DNA of 64,000 nucleotides, taken from contig OX419758.1 of assembly GCA_948567375.1 (NCBI GenBank), positions 2,237,001 through 2,301,000 of the forward strand, read 5' to 3'. A model generated the notes under the pieces. The model searched no databases. It saw nothing but the letters and a program-made list of their open reading frames with translations, and was not told where the DNA came from. Positions 33,861 to 46,897 of this stretch are shown one piece after another. The stretch is from Lunularia cruciata (Eukaryota; Streptophyta; Marchantiopsida; Lunulariales; Lunulariaceae). The position numbers were made by a program, and so were the translations under genes. Position 1 is the first letter of the stretch; every line of letters starts with the position of its first letter.

Positions 33861-36800
33861 TACCCATGGAGATAGTTCAAGGGTCTACCACCTCCAAGAA
33901 CCCTTTGGCCACCATGGTATGTGACTGAGTCCCAAAATAACATGTTTGGTAGGATAACAAACTCATTCCGCACCTAAAGTGTCAATCAATGCATGAGGAA
34001 CAAGGAGCATTGGTTTACAAAAATATAGAGATAAACTCACATATCCAATCATGTTACCCATTCATTCACCAATTCCATAGAATTTGGGTAGAATCTTTTT
34101 TGGTTTTATAAAAGACTTTGCCTTCTTAACTTTCAAGCATATGAATAAATTACAATCCAACTTAGGGAAGGAAGAATTGATTCTAGGAATCTCACTCCAC
34201 CTTCCTTCCCACAGGTAGGGTGATCAGAACTCCTAAGTCACTACTCTTTGAGAATCTTCCTCTATCTTGTCATTCCAACTAGAAGATTACCTTCATAGAG
34301 AGTACATTCCACCTTTAGTACCTAAGCTAACCCTAAAAATAATTTTGATCCGGCCTTAATCACTATGCTATAATTCATGGCTGCCGCCTCATCTACTACT
34401 CATATCATAATACTAAAGGACTCTCCTCCCTTAGATGCTTCTTCCTAGATAATCTTAATCTACACTATCAATGCGCCATTGAAATCTTAATTACAATTGT
34501 AATTGCTTTGCTTCCCATAGATGAGTTCTTATTCCAATGTACATCCTTTCACTCTACATGTACTTGGCCTGCATGTAATCATTATATAGAAGCTTTATTC
34601 CCACATGGTCCATTCTTGCATGTAATTAGCCCATAGAATTTGCCTTGTAGTTGGCATTCTGACACAATACCTTGTGTCTTGCACCTTGGCAACATCCAAT
34701 GTGTCACTCCATACTTTTGATTGTGGTCTCATGGTCTTGACACTCCCTGTTAGCATGGTCTTGGAACCGTCATCATTATCATAGTCTTGGGACCATCACC
34801 ATTATCATGGTCTCATGACTATTAGAGGAGGTAGATTCTACTCTGATGGTGTGATGAACTCAAGCATCCATTTTTGTCCATATTGAGTAACTATTTCTAA
34901 TCTTTTCATGGAAATTGTTGTATAAGCCAAATTTCCTATCCATTAATACTATTCCAATCAATATGTTGTAATAATTAACTGCATAAAAGAAATCAAGTGA
35001 GCTACTACACTAGGTAGCTTTGTAAAAATAGAAAGAATCTAAGCCCAATGTGGGTATTTAAGGTGATAACCCAACCATTACAAATTTTTGGTAGGTATGC
35101 AATTGCATCTTTACATATGTGAGTGGTTGATACAATTGAATTGAATTGTTGTTCTTGATATGTTTGTAGCACATTTAAGTCCTATGGGATCTCTTGAATT
35201 GTCTTACTTTCAAGCTGAATGTTTTTCCCCAAAGGTCTCCCTCTCCAAAGATCTCATTTCAGGACAAAGGTTTCACAAGGCAAAGGGTTTTTCTCACCAG
35301 AGTTTTCCTTTTGATTTTAGAGCTAGGTCTCATGCCCCTCATCAAATTCCATTGCTGTTGGTAGTCCCATGGCCATTCCTTCCACATCCTCTTTTCCTTG
35401 AACTGTGCAGCTCTCTTGGGATGGAAGAAAAATGTGCACAAGCCTTCCTTCTTCCTTTCTTTTTAGCTATTTCCTATTGAGTAGACTAAGAAATTTGAAA
35501 GAAAAACATATATTTTGGAAAGAGTTGAGGCATCACAAAGAAACAATTGCCTACTTGAGTGAGAAAATTCTATGCATCACCAACTACCAAGAAATATGAG
35601 GAACTTGCAATATAGATTAAAGGCAATGCACCAAGAACACATCACCACTACAATTTTCTTGAACAAGGAGAAGCAAGAGAAGGCCCAACTCTTGGCGGTA
35701 GCTTCTACACCAACCAAGGTTCTTCAAGATGGTGAAGTAACAATGCAATTGTTGATGAAGGGGTTGAGAGCATCAACACCATAATGTGGTGAAGCAGATG
35801 TGCTACATCATGGAGGAGATGATGATAGATGTGACAACCTAGTGTTGACGTACTAATAGTATAAATGGTAAGAACAAGTTGTTCACATAAAGTTATCATT
35901 TTAAAATGGCTAGAATTGAAGGGAAAATGTCACATTGTCACTATTTGTCTATTGTTATATCTTTATCCTCTTGGGCAAGAACTATTTCCAAAATAGGGTA
36001 TTGTATCTCATAACGGCACACTACAATAAAAATAAAACAATCAAATTACTTTCACAAAATCCTATATAGTCTGACTACTACATAGGCCTCTAAAGGTGAT
36101 AGTTCATTTATTTTGATGATCATTAGCTCCAAAGATCTTCCCCTCATAGTTATCTATATCATGCATACCATAGTGCAAATGTGTGGGTTCCACCCTCCCA
36201 AGAAAGCATTCCTCACTACTACATTGTAGGTTTGTGACATTGGGTCTTTTGTTACACATGGTACTTTATAATGCATCACCCTAAGCCTTTAGAACTCCCA
36301 TGGATCCAACACCCTAGTCAAGCCTAAATGCATTTTTGCACTTCAACACTTGTGTTCTTACTTCAAGTTCCTCACCACTACTCAACCCAACAATCACAAA
36401 TATGCATAATATTGACATTGATGCAATTAGGATCTTGGAGGTCCCCATGCATCTTCATCACAATAGAATCTAATCTGTAAACACATAGACAAGTAAACTA
36501 AGCATACAAAAATTGGACAGAATAGGTGTAAGTTGGAATTCTGAAATTGAACTGAACTCATATTAAGTAAGAGTGACTTCCCCTATACCTTCTACTACAA
36601 AAGGATGGGGTGCATCTATAGCTTTGCAATGCCAGAATCCCATGTTTAACTCTAATTAAGACTAACCTTAACATACCTACCTTGTCATTCAAATTAAATG
36701 TTGTGACACTATGACCTACAAGGACAGTTTACTTTACCAATCATATGACTTCAGCTAGGCATCAAGAGAATGGTCTTGATGACATGGCACTACAGAAATT

Positions 36801-37315
36801 GTCCTATTATACATGATGACTATTGCACACAAGATCTATACATGTGTCTTGACTTGAGAGGGGTACCATTTCAATGGTCCAACTCCCCATGACCACCAAT
36901 CATGGTGATGCTTGACGTCTATGGTCTCCCACCATGATGATGTTTGATCACAATGATCTTTCACCATGATGACTCATGACTCTAATGATATGACAACTCT
37001 GATGGTTGTGTCTCTCTATAAATATGTACATATTTACATTAGATACAGTGGACTTTATTTCCTTGATCTGCCCTCTACTTTACACTGTTAAATCAGCTTG
37101 TCAACACCCTCATTATATTCTTCAAGTTTGGTGTGAATTATTGGTCAAGACACTCCAAACTTGGCATTGGTATGCTTCCATAGTCTATCATCCAGCTTGG
37201 TCATTTGCTTGTTGGAATACACCTTTGCCTTCAAAGCATGTACCTCTGACTTTAGCTCCCTAAGCTTGGTGTGATGAGCTTGAGTCATAGTCGATGTATC
37301 TACTTGATCTTTCAA
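33861..37315. other. Retroelement-derived DNA without identifiable domains
   Basis: Frames at 35160-35480 and 35572-35784 (the latter coiled-coil-like, LNKEKQEKAQLLAVA) are probably remnants of the same class as 24.5-30 kb. 34740-34840 and 36850-36980 hold degenerate short repeats of 'catggtct' and 'catgatgatg'. A TATA-like 'ctataaatat' is at 37016. No intact gene. Confidence 0.4.
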
Positions 37316-37786
37316 TCACTTTGTAGCATCCTCCATGATTCTAAGAATCCGCATCCGCTCCTTGTTGATGGTGTCTTGAATTGATTGCAATTCCATATCC
37401 ATTTCTTGCCTAACTTGCATACAAAGGACTTTTTCCTTTTCTTCATGGCCATTACTGATTGTGGACAACTCCTTGATGTGCATTTGAGCCCTCTTAATGT
37501 CAGTGTTGTAGGTTTGCTTATCCTTGGCACCTTGGAGTTGGAGAACCTTCAACCCTTGTTTAAGTAATGATATCTCCTCATCCGAAGAACTCATTTGCTC
37601 TTTGAGCTTCTTCTTTGACTCTCCTATTAGGCGGTTAGACCTCTCTCTAAGGTTTATCAAATTTGAATCTAGTTGGGAGATATGCTTTTGTGACCGTGCC
37701 ATCTTGGTCTTCATGAAGGCAATATTTTCTTCTTTCTTGACCACTTTTCTTGGGTTGTCTTGTAATCCATGAATGCCTTCTCCCAC
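37316..37786 (-). pseudogene. Coiled-coil frame of a retroelement
   Basis: 156 open codons, rich in Lys, Glu and Gln with heptad periodicity (SSDEEISLLKQGLKVLQLQG, QSIQDTINKERMRILRIMED). It resembles the coiled-coil frames of 25.4-26.3 kb in character. Function unknown; probably an accessory retroelement protein fragment. Confidence 0.4.
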
Positions 37787-38028
37787 TGGATTTCTCCTAC
37801 CTTTAGTACCATGACCTCAGCCTTGGCATTGCATAATCTTCCTTGTATCTCCTCAGTAAGGTATCATTGTCCTTCTACTAGACTTTATAGTTGTCTATAA
37901 AAGCAGCATGCTCTCCCTTCTTGGTCCTTAGCTCCACATCTTCGTTGCAAGTGCTACCTTCAACTTGTGACTCATGGTCTCACAAAACTCATGACTCCTC
38001 TTCTCACTAGTCTCTCCTTGTTTTGACT

Positions 38029-38723
38029 TGTAACACCCATTTGTGCATGTTTGCGCTATTGTGATATTTAGTTTGGCATTACAAGTACTCAAGAGATGTT
38101 ATTTATATAGATTTAAAGGAAGGTTCTATATTAGTCATCATTAACTAAATTTAGTCATAGCCAAGATAAAGATTACCCTACTTTAGAGGAAGTGGAAAAG
38201 ATAAGTATTACTACTTTGGATTCTAATGTATTGACTTTACATTATTCTTAGATGTTTGGTTTTGAGGAAAGAATTGAGAATTTTTGGACCCATAAGCCTT
38301 TTTGGTTTTGATTCTTCTATGGTCCAAGGATAGTCTATGTGAAGGAATCCTTGATTTAGTGGTTGGGTCAAGATAAGACCACATGCTTAAAGGATTATTC
38401 TCATGTGTATGAATATTCCTTTTAGACTTTAGACTTTCTTTGAATTTTAGCCTATTAACTTGATTTATTATGGTTATTATGGTTATTAATAAATTTGATG
38501 TCTAATTATTTCACAAGTATATAAACTAGTGGTGAGGAGATACTCATCATCTTTTCATTTACAATTATCTCTCTCGCTCTCTCATTAAGTTCTTTAATAA
38601 ACAATGGTTTGAGTTTTGGAATGTTAGCCTTGGAGGAGTATAATGAAGTTGGGGTTCCTTGCCATCCAAGTCCATGGTGTGCTACCTTTATAACCATTAG
38701 AGGTTCATCTTGGGTGAAAGACA
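38029..38723 (+). repeat. LTR copy (ii), complete, plus orientation
   Basis: Starts TGTAACACCC (38029), carries a TATA box 'tatataaa' at about 38519 and 'aataaac' at about 38597, and ends 'gaaagaca' (38723). Orientation was set by the TATA box and by the element at 39.1-46.9 kb, where it agrees with the coding direction. The bases just before it are pyrimidine-rich rather than a polypurine tract, so it may be a solo LTR. Confidence 0.85.
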
Positions 38724-38766
38724 AGCCCACTCACATATTCCCATGGGTATGATCTATGAGTTGGTA

Positions 38767-39113
38767 TGTCTTTCACTTAAGATGAACCTCTTATAGCTAT
38801 TATGGTAGCACACCATGGACTAAGAAGGTAATGAACTCCAGCTCCATCATACTTCTCCAAGACTAAAACTCCAAGGCTCAAGAAATTACTCATTAAAAAC
38901 TCAATAAGAGAGAGATAGTTGCAAATGAAAAGATAATGAGTACTTTCTCACCACTAGTTTATATACTTGTGAAATAATTATACACTAAAATTATTAATAA
39001 CTATAATAACTCAAGTCACTAGACTAAAAGTCAAATCAAGTCAAAGGTCTAAAGGAATATCCATACACTTGGGAATAATCTCCTCAACATGTAGTTTTAC
39101 CTCGACATGTGAA
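38767..39113 (-). repeat. LTR copy (iii), 3' half, minus orientation
   Basis: About 350 bases of the LTR 3' part, facing copy (ii) tail to tail across 43 bases. It is cut at 39113 and followed at once by copy (iv). Confidence 0.8.
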
Positions 39114-39119
39114 GTGGCT

Positions 39120-39690
39120 TGTATCTCACTCAAGTTGAACCTTTGATGGCTATTATAATAACGCACTATGGACTACAAAAGTAAGGAACCTCAACTCCAT
39201 CACACTCTTCTAAGGCAACTCCAAGATTCAAGACATTACTCACTAGAGAATTCAACGAGAGAAGGATAATTGTAAATGAAAGGATGAGGAGTACCTCTTC
39301 ACCCCTAATTATCTACTTGTGAAATAATTATGCACCCAAGTTATTAATTATTGGAGTAACTCAAGTTATTAGGCTAAAAGTCAAATAAAGTAAAAAAATC
39401 TAAATAAATATCCATACACATGGCTTTATTCATATAAGCATGTGGTTTTATCTTGTGGTTTTATCAAATCATTAAGTCAAGGAGTTCTTCACATAGACTA
39501 TCCTTGGATTATAAGCAAAAAGAATTCAAAGCAAAAAGGTTTATGGATCCAAGAATTCTCAACTTTTTCCTCTAAGCTAAACATCTAAAAATAATATCAA
39601 GTTAATACATTAGAATCCAAAATAGTGGTCCTCATCTTCTCCACTTCCTCTAAAGTAAGGTACTCTTTATCTCAACTATGAGTAGTTCTT
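39120..39690 (-). repeat. LTR copy (iv), truncated; likely 3' LTR of the minus-strand element
   Basis: About 570 bases of LTR lacking its first ~120 bases. Same orientation as the LTR at 45896 and lying after the integrase remnant, so it fits as the 3' LTR of the minus-strand gypsy element. Confidence 0.7.
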
Positions 39691-39769
39691 GGAGAATGAA
39701 GGCCTCTTTACTTTCTATGATACAACTTCAACTTATCATGGTTAATCCTATCAAATTTTCTTCTTCCTA

Positions 39770-40740
39770 ACTCCTTGAGATCATAAGTTTAATTTCTCTA
39801 CACTTTTTCCACTATGAAGGTCCAAAATACATAGGCAAAACTTATTTTGTTCTCTCTTGAATTGAATGGAATTAAACAACATTACCCAATCAATTTCTTT
39901 GAAGAGCTCCACCTTCTTCTTGCCTTTCCTCTTGTCAGAACTTTCCTTTTTTTTCCTTTGGACTTGCTCCACTCAAATCATAGCAACTACTCTTGCCTCT
40001 TCTAATTCTATGAGTTGATCATCCTTGTCTTCTTTGCATCACCTCCTTGTATTTTTTTCAATTTCTTATGAATATTTTGGAAGGAAGGAAGATCAAAGTG
40101 AATAGATAAGGTAGACTCAGTATCATATACCAAATAAAATGGAGAATATCTAATGGAGTTTTCATGCTTATATTATATTCTCACAAAACCACATGAATCC
40201 TCTTGTCCTAATGATATTTAGCTCTCTCTATTTTTGCATCTTTGGCCAATATCATGCACAAGTTTTGATTGGTTTTCTTTGCTAAGCCATTGAAGTTTGG
40301 CTTATGGGATGTATTTATTCTATGTGTGGAAGAGAAATGTCTTAGCATGGCTATAATGATGCTTCCTATAAAATCTCTTCCTCTATAAGAAACCAACTCC
40401 AAAGGGTAACAAAACCCAATCATGATACATTCATAAAGAAATCTATGAATTTCATTTTCATTCTTGTCTGTTAATGGTCTGGCCTCAACCCATTTGGTAA
40501 GGTAATTAGTAACTACCATAATGCAATGATTGTTTCGTGGTGTTCTATTGAGAGGACCTACAAAGATAATTCTCCACTTCTCAAAAGCTATTAACAATGG
40601 GATTAATCTTAGAGGTGAAGTGGAGATAGACTTTATAGCAAAGGCTTGAAAAACATTTCAAGTTTTGTAATAATCAAGACAATCCTTGAAAATCCTTCTC
40701 CAATAGTACCATGCATCTAAAATCTTAAAAGTAGTCACTT
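39770..40740 (-). pseudogene. Ty3/gypsy integrase remnant (minus-strand element)
   Basis: Zinc-binding part near 40740-40620 (TTFKILDAWYYWRRIFKDC), then the core FEKWRIIFVGPLNRTPRNN, VTNYLTKWVEARPL, SYRGRDFIGS, and a C-terminal part DWVMLFNSIQFKREQNKFC near 39850. The Asp of 'DYLTKW' is Asn here. Stops between pieces. Closely related to the plus-strand integrase at 33.1-33.9 kb. Confidence 0.8.
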
Positions 40741-40743
40741 TTC

Positions 40744-41415
40744 TTACATAGTGTCTCCCACACACTTAACCTTCATGAGTAGGTTAGACTTGTTATTACC
40801 CACTACACTTTGAAGTAGACCATTTGCTCCTTGGTGAAAAAGAATATCCTCCACCATTTTGTAAGGTCTAGATCTTTCTACAAGGGCCTTCCTCTCCCTA
40901 GCATGTATCCTTTCCATATAATTACCTCTTCTAATAATATCCAAAATTTCCTTGTACTCCACTAGAAATTGTTGAGTGATTGAGATGATCATGAGCTCCT
41001 CATCCAAGAAGGAATCATCCATTGGGTCAACTCCATCATGATCATAAATCCTAGATAAAAAATCAACATTTGTATGTTTCTCCTCTAGTTTATCCTCAAT
41101 GGTGTACTCATACTCAAGCAAGAGTATCATCTACCTTGCTAGCCTCCTTTCTACATTAGTCATATTTGAAGATTTACTTCAAAACCTTCTGATATGTGAT
41201 AATAATGGTTTTCCTTCCAACCAAGTAGTGTCTAAACTTCTTGAGAGTAAAATCATTGTCAACCCTTCTCTCTATTTGACTAAGTAGTTCTTTTTTGTTG
41301 AGACCATTTGTCTATTAGCATAAGTTATTGAATGATTCTGTCCATCTTGGTCTAATTGACTAAGAGTGCATCCTATAGCTACATTGGAAGCATCAATGTA
41401 GAGGATGAAAGGTTT
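40744..41415 (-). pseudogene. RNase H end and RT-integrase linker remnant
   Basis: Contains LLEYEYTIEDKLEEKHTNVD followed by FLSRI, the conserved C-terminal RNase H sequence of Ty3/gypsy Pol ('H.nvD.LSR'). The part nearer to RT is frameshifted. Confidence 0.7.
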
Positions 41416-42199
41416 CTACCTATCAAGTTTAGCAAGAATTTGAGCAATAACAAAGGATTGCTTGAGCTCCTCAAAAGTTTTGAGAGTCTCCTTGTCCTCC
41501 CAAATCACCATGTACTCTAAGCCCTTCTTTAGGTAGATGGTCAATGCATAAGCCTTGTTGGAAAATGAGAAGATGAACCCCCTATAGAATGCAACCAACC
41601 CCAAGAATTGATGTAACTTTGTGAAGCTTGAAGAGAATGGAAGATCTAAAATTTTCCTTACCTTCTCAAGATTAACTACTATTTCATCTTGAGAAATAAT
41701 GTGCCCCAAAAATAGAACTTTTTCACAACCAAAAATGCACTTCTCTAGGTTGAGTGATGCATTTGATTCATCTAATAGTTGCAAGACCTTGATGAGGTAC
41801 TCAAAATGCTTTTCTTTGCTCCTATAGATACAAAAGTTACCAACAAAATCTCTCATAATTTTCCAATGGAAGGTTCAAATACCTAGTTCATGAATCATTG
41901 GAATGTGATTGGAATATGCAAAGCCCAAAGAACATAACCTTGAAAATATAAGTTCCCCAAGGTGTGGTGAATATGGTGAGTTATTGATGCTTTGGTGTAA
42001 TCTTGATTTAGTTATACCCATTATAACCATCTCAAAATTTGTACCTCTCATGACCTACAACCTCCTTCAAGATCTCATCAATGAATGGCAAAGGGTAATA
42101 ACCCTTCTTAGTAACAAAGTTGAACTTTTTGTAATCCATATATACCTAAAGCTTGCCATTATTTTTCTTCATAATCACAATTGGAGACACCTATTTTGA
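41416..42199 (-). pseudogene. Ty3/gypsy reverse transcriptase remnant
   Basis: Order on the minus strand: SPIVIMKKNNGKL, MDYKKFNFVTKKGYYPLPFI, DEILKEVVGHERYKF, FTTPWGTYIFKVMFFGL, (catalytic YxDD region mutated) then NLEKCIFGCEKVLFLGHIIS, FTKLHQFLGLVAFYRGFI and KTFEELKQSF. These are the successive RT blocks and thumb/tether of gypsy Pol. Numerous stops. Confidence 0.85.
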
Positions 42200-42962
42200 T
42201 TTCTCTACCTCAAAGATAAATCCAAATTCTAAGATAAATCTTGCTTATCAATCTCCTCCTTCAAAACAATCCATCTTCAAAGATAAATTTGGCTTATCAA
42301 TCTCCTCCTTCACAACCAAAGTTGTTGGTGTGCTAATGCAATGTTACTTTTGGTGGACTGGTCTTGCATGTGACTCCATGTCTATCTTGTCCTCTTCCAA
42401 GATTACTTCCTTTAGATCCTTGTAACCAAAAGTAAATATATGGATGAATCTATGAAAATCTCCTCAAATCTCACATTCTCTTCCTTGGTAACATTTACAC
42501 CATACTTGAGAATAGATAATCTTCTCTCTATCTCATCATATGTCAATACTAATTTGTCAATGTTGATTTCAAAACCTTTAGCTTAGGTGTAAAATCCAGA
42601 ACATACAAGGAATACATATCTGAATCAAATTCAAACTCAGATTCATCCTCCTCTGAGAAAGTCTTTTCTTCCATGCTTGTGTCCACACCCAAAGCTCCTT
42701 CTTTTGAATCTTATTCCCAATAATTAGAAGATTGTGTATCTAAATATCAAGTGTTGGTGATATTAGTCACAAGAATTTTAACTTGATGGTTTGATGGCAT
42801 AACCCTCAAGTACCATTTGTGTCATTGATCAGTTGTGCATGCTACTCTCAACCATGGCCTCCCAAGTAACAAATTATAGCTTGAATCCTTCCAGACTTAG
42901 AAAGTCATAAGATTTTGAACTCCCATAACTAAAATTATGACCTTATCCATGACCCCAATAGG

Positions 42963-43328
42963 TCAAATTTGTTGTTTGTTTTCCATACTCACCATAAATG
43001 TTAAAATTCTAGAGTGTATCATGCCCAAGTTTTTCATCAACCTCTTTAACATATAATTAATTGTATATCTTTCATCAACAAGTGCATCTTTAATTTTATG
43101 ACCATTCCCTTTTACATCAATCTTGGAGGCATATTCACAAGCTTCCCATGGTATTGATTTAGCATCCACCACCTCCATTGATATTAGAACTTTCTCTTTT
43201 GCTTTCTTCTTCTTCTTTCTCCTTGTAGAACTCAAATCACCTCTAAGCTCCTTTCTCAAGGTAAGATTCAAAGTAATCAGTTGGCCCATAGCTGTGTTAG
43301 TCTTATGACTACCAATGTTCTTCAACAC
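42963..43328 (-). pseudogene. Retropepsin-like protease remnant
   Basis: IKDALVDERYTINYMLKRLM then LGMIHSRILTFMVSMEN. Family members have 'ALVDxGAsxN'; here the catalytic triad D-x-G is D-E-R, so it is inactive. Upstream is a basic stretch (RRKKKKKAKEK). Confidence 0.65.
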
Positions 43329-43679
43329 ATTATAGTTCTATTGTTGCTTTGCGATCAAGAAGTCATTCATCTCAAACTTCTTCCTTGGAGTCTTTGTTGT
43401 TGAAAGTGTTGAATTGCTAGTGGGAGTGATCTTAGTGGGCACAGAGTATCCTTGCTAAGAGCTATTCCTTGAGAAGAGTGTACATCCTTTGAAAAATAAG
43501 CACTCTTCTTCTCTTGTGCCAAAAATGTCCAGTTAAGACCTTTAGAGTTTGAGCACTACTCCTTCTCATACTTGTTCTCAACCACATCTATTGATATTAT
43601 CCCATTACTTTTATTTGAGTTAGGAGCTACTTGGTTTTTGCTACCTCTCTCTTTCTTTGTATTTGCACTCTCATAACTC

Positions 43680-44900
43680 CTTCTTCCATGGTACATGAAA
43701 TTTGGGCAATTCCTTTGGATGTGACCTCTACCTCCAAAACCAAAATAATTTTTGTGATTGAATTGGTTGGTTGGTTGGTCTCCTCTATATAGCTTGTTTC
43801 CATTATATATAAGCCCTCTCCTTATATTTTGATAAACTTCTTTCTTCTCCCATAATTACATTACATAAATCTTGAGATTTGCAAGTTGTTTTGTGATGGT
43901 TTGAAATGTATCTTTTGGTGGAGGTGCAAGAACCAAAGCACCTACTACTTGTGGTGCAACCCTTTCCACCAAGGTATTATAATTTTCACTATACTTGTAG
44001 TTTTGAGGAGGATGCACAGCCTTTTTCATCACCAAATCATTATCATCTCCTTCCAAACTCTCCTCTATATGTATTGCAATCTTGATAGTTTCAACCTTGG
44101 AAGAAGGTTTCTCATATATCACCTTGCTTCTAATCTATGGTCTTAATACTCCTATAGGATTCTTGGTAAGCATGGCTTCTATGCCAATCATAGTAGTCTC
44201 CAAATCATCCCTCCTTTTCCTTAACATTATATGAAACTTGGAGTCTTCTCCACTCTTTTTGCATAAACTTTCACTTTCTATCCATCTCCTTGCTTAAGAA
44301 AGGCAACCTCATTCATCAATCTCTCATAAATTTCATTTGGAAGAAAGTTCTCAATGAATGTTTTAGTCAAACTCTCCCAAGTCTCTTCTTGCCTATCTTT
44401 CCTCTCTCTCTTTTTATATTTTGACTCAAATCATATAAGAGTTACATCCTCAAGAGAATCTTGTAATAATGAGATACACTCATTTTACCTCTTCTCATTT
44501 TTTCTTATGCAAGCTCTTCTATGGATAGTTTATCCATAAGTTGAAAGATTATTTCCATCATTAATCTTGAAAACTAGTTGATGAAGATGGTAGTTTCTCC
44601 ATAGTGGTACTAAGGTTCTCCCCAAGGTCTTTCACCAAAGTCTCAAAAAGTGTTGTTACTCCACTATACTCATGTTGTTCTGGAAATTCTTTTACTCAAA
44701 AAACCTCACACAACTCCTTGATCTTAGATCTCTTCTCTCTTAATCATGGTAAAGAAGGTCCAACATGCAATCCCAAGTCAAATATGCCTCTCTTTTCCCT
44801 CAATCTTTTGTTCTCAAAAATTAATGTATATGAACTTTCCTTATGTCACTTCTCTCTACATAAAAAAACATTTAGAATCACTCTTTCTTCCAAGTAGTGT
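43680..44900 (-). pseudogene. Ty3/gypsy Gag remnant with zinc knuckle (minus-strand element)
   Basis: Gag capsid sequence ETWESLTKTFIENFLPNEI and LMNEVAFLKQGDG (44.38-44.25 kb) has the typical 'W..L...F...flP … LkQG' pattern. A degenerate knuckle YFGFGGRGHIQRNCPNF lies at 43.74-43.69 kb (two Cys lost). Order Gag, protease, RT, RNase H, integrase is the Ty3/gypsy order. Confidence 0.75.
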
Positions 44901-45849
44901 ATGTTTTTGGATCATCTTAATACTCTCTTCCAATTCTATTCTAAATTTTCTTTTCTTCAAATCAACCCTTACAATTGCCTCAAACCCTTGGGAAACCTTT
45001 GCATAGCCTCAACTTCCACTATTGATGGCACTTTATGCTCCCAAGATGAGTCTAAACACTCAAACATGCTTTTGGTTGTTCTCACATTCCTCATGTATGA
45101 GATCTCAACTCTTCGAGAATGACCCTTTCTCACAACTCAATTCTCTCAACTAGTATATCATAGTCTTTTAAACTTTTTCACACTTGATCAACACTTTAGT
45201 GCATCTTCTCCTACAAAATTTTAGATCTTTTCATCAAGCAATTTGGCCTAGGCATCTTTCTTTTCAACACACATCTTCAAGATTTGGTTTGAAAACCACC
45301 CTTCTCATTTCAAAACTTTCTAACTCTCTCTACATGAACAATCTCTCTTTGAGTTTTGAGCCAAAAGGTAGCACATCTATCACTTAATTTTCTTCAAAAG
45401 TTCCAAAGAAATCCAATTCAAGATTTAGAAATGGCAAAATCTATAAAAAAAATTCCAAAGAGCATATAATTTTGAGAGCAATTTACCCTATCAACTTCCA
45501 AAATTCTAGCTTAGTGCATGTAGCTCTCACAACAATTTCAAGTGTGCTAAAGATAACCTAAAATATAATCTGTTAAAATTCCAATTCTAGATTATAAACT
45601 TGAAATTTCATCCAAATCAACCATAATCTCCAAAATTTATAATCCACTTCACACAATCTCTCCAAATACTCTCATGTATACAAGATGTACAATATCACCT
45701 CAAAGACATAATAATGAACTATATGGTACAAAAATAAGTCTTGATTCTTTTATATAATATCAACCTTCTCCTCCCCTATTTTTCTCTCCAAGTGAGCTCT
45801 CATAATATCCTTTTGCCTAATGTAGAATTGTATGTGGAATATTACCTTG

Positions 45850-45895
45850 TATTCTAGGAAGATCTCGATAATAGAACCAAAAATGTGAGCCATTT
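45850..45895 (-). other. Possible primer-binding region next to the LTR
   Basis: On the minus strand, about 13 bases after the LTR end, 'tttttggttctattatcgag' contains the TGG expected at a tRNA primer site. The tRNA is not identified and the distance is longer than usual. Confidence 0.25.
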
Positions 45896-46556
45896 TGTCT
45901 CTCACTTAGGATGAACCTCCAATGATTATTATGGTAATGCACCATGGACTAAGAAGGCAAGAAACCTCAACTCCCTCACACTCCTCCAAGGCACCTCCAA
46001 GACTCAAGATATTGCTTATTAGAGAACTCAATGAGAGAAATATAGTTGCAATTAAAAAGATGATAGATAACTCATCATCCAATGTTTATAGAATTTTAAA
46101 ATAATTATACACCAAAGTTAATAATGACTGGAGTAACTCAGGTTGCTAGGCTAAAAGTGAAAAGTCTAAAAAAATCTATATATAGGAATATTCCCTTAAA
46201 CATGTGATCTTATCTCGACCCAACCACTAAGTCAAGAATTTATTCACATGGACTATCCTTGGATTCTAAAAAATCTAAATCAAAAAGGTTTTTGAGTCCA
46301 TGAGTTCTCAACTCTTTCTTCAAAGCTTAACACTTAAGAATAATATCAAATCAATATATTAAAATCCAAAATAATGATATTCATCTTTTCTACTTTCTCT
46401 AAAGTAAAATCTTTTTTATCTTAACTATGATTAATTTTAGCTAATCATGATTAATATAAAATTATATTTCATCTATATGTAAATAATATCTCTCAAGTAT
46501 TTGTAATATCAAACTAAATATCACAACAATACATCTATACACAAATGGGTATTATA
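45896..46556 (-). repeat. LTR copy (v), likely 5' LTR of the minus-strand element
   Basis: About 660 bases, ends 'agtgagagaca' at 45896. Its start is degraded ('tataataccc' near 46556). Concordant with the minus-strand gag-pol that follows. Confidence 0.8.
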
Positions 46557-46897
46557 GACCCAATCACTAAGTCAAGGATTCTTTCACATGGACTATCTTT
46601 GTACTATAGAAAAATCCAAACCAAAAAAACTTGTGGATCCAGGAGTTCCAAACTTTTTTCTCAAAGCTAAACATCTAGAAATAATATAAAGTCAATACAC
46701 TAGAATCCAAAATAGTGGTGCTTATCTTTTCTGCTTTCTTTAAAGCAAGGTCACCTCTATCTTGGCTATGACTAACTTTAGCTAATCATGATTAATGTTG
46801 AACCTTCCTTTAACTCTATATAAATAATATCTCTCAAGTACTTGCAATGCCAAACTAAACATCACAATAGCACATACATGCATTCATGGGTGTTACA
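46557..46897 (-). repeat. LTR copy (vi), 5' half, same orientation
   Basis: The first ~340 bases of the LTR starting TGTAACACCC at 46897, joined directly to copy (v). This half-plus-whole tandem suggests unequal recombination or a nested insertion. Confidence 0.8.
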
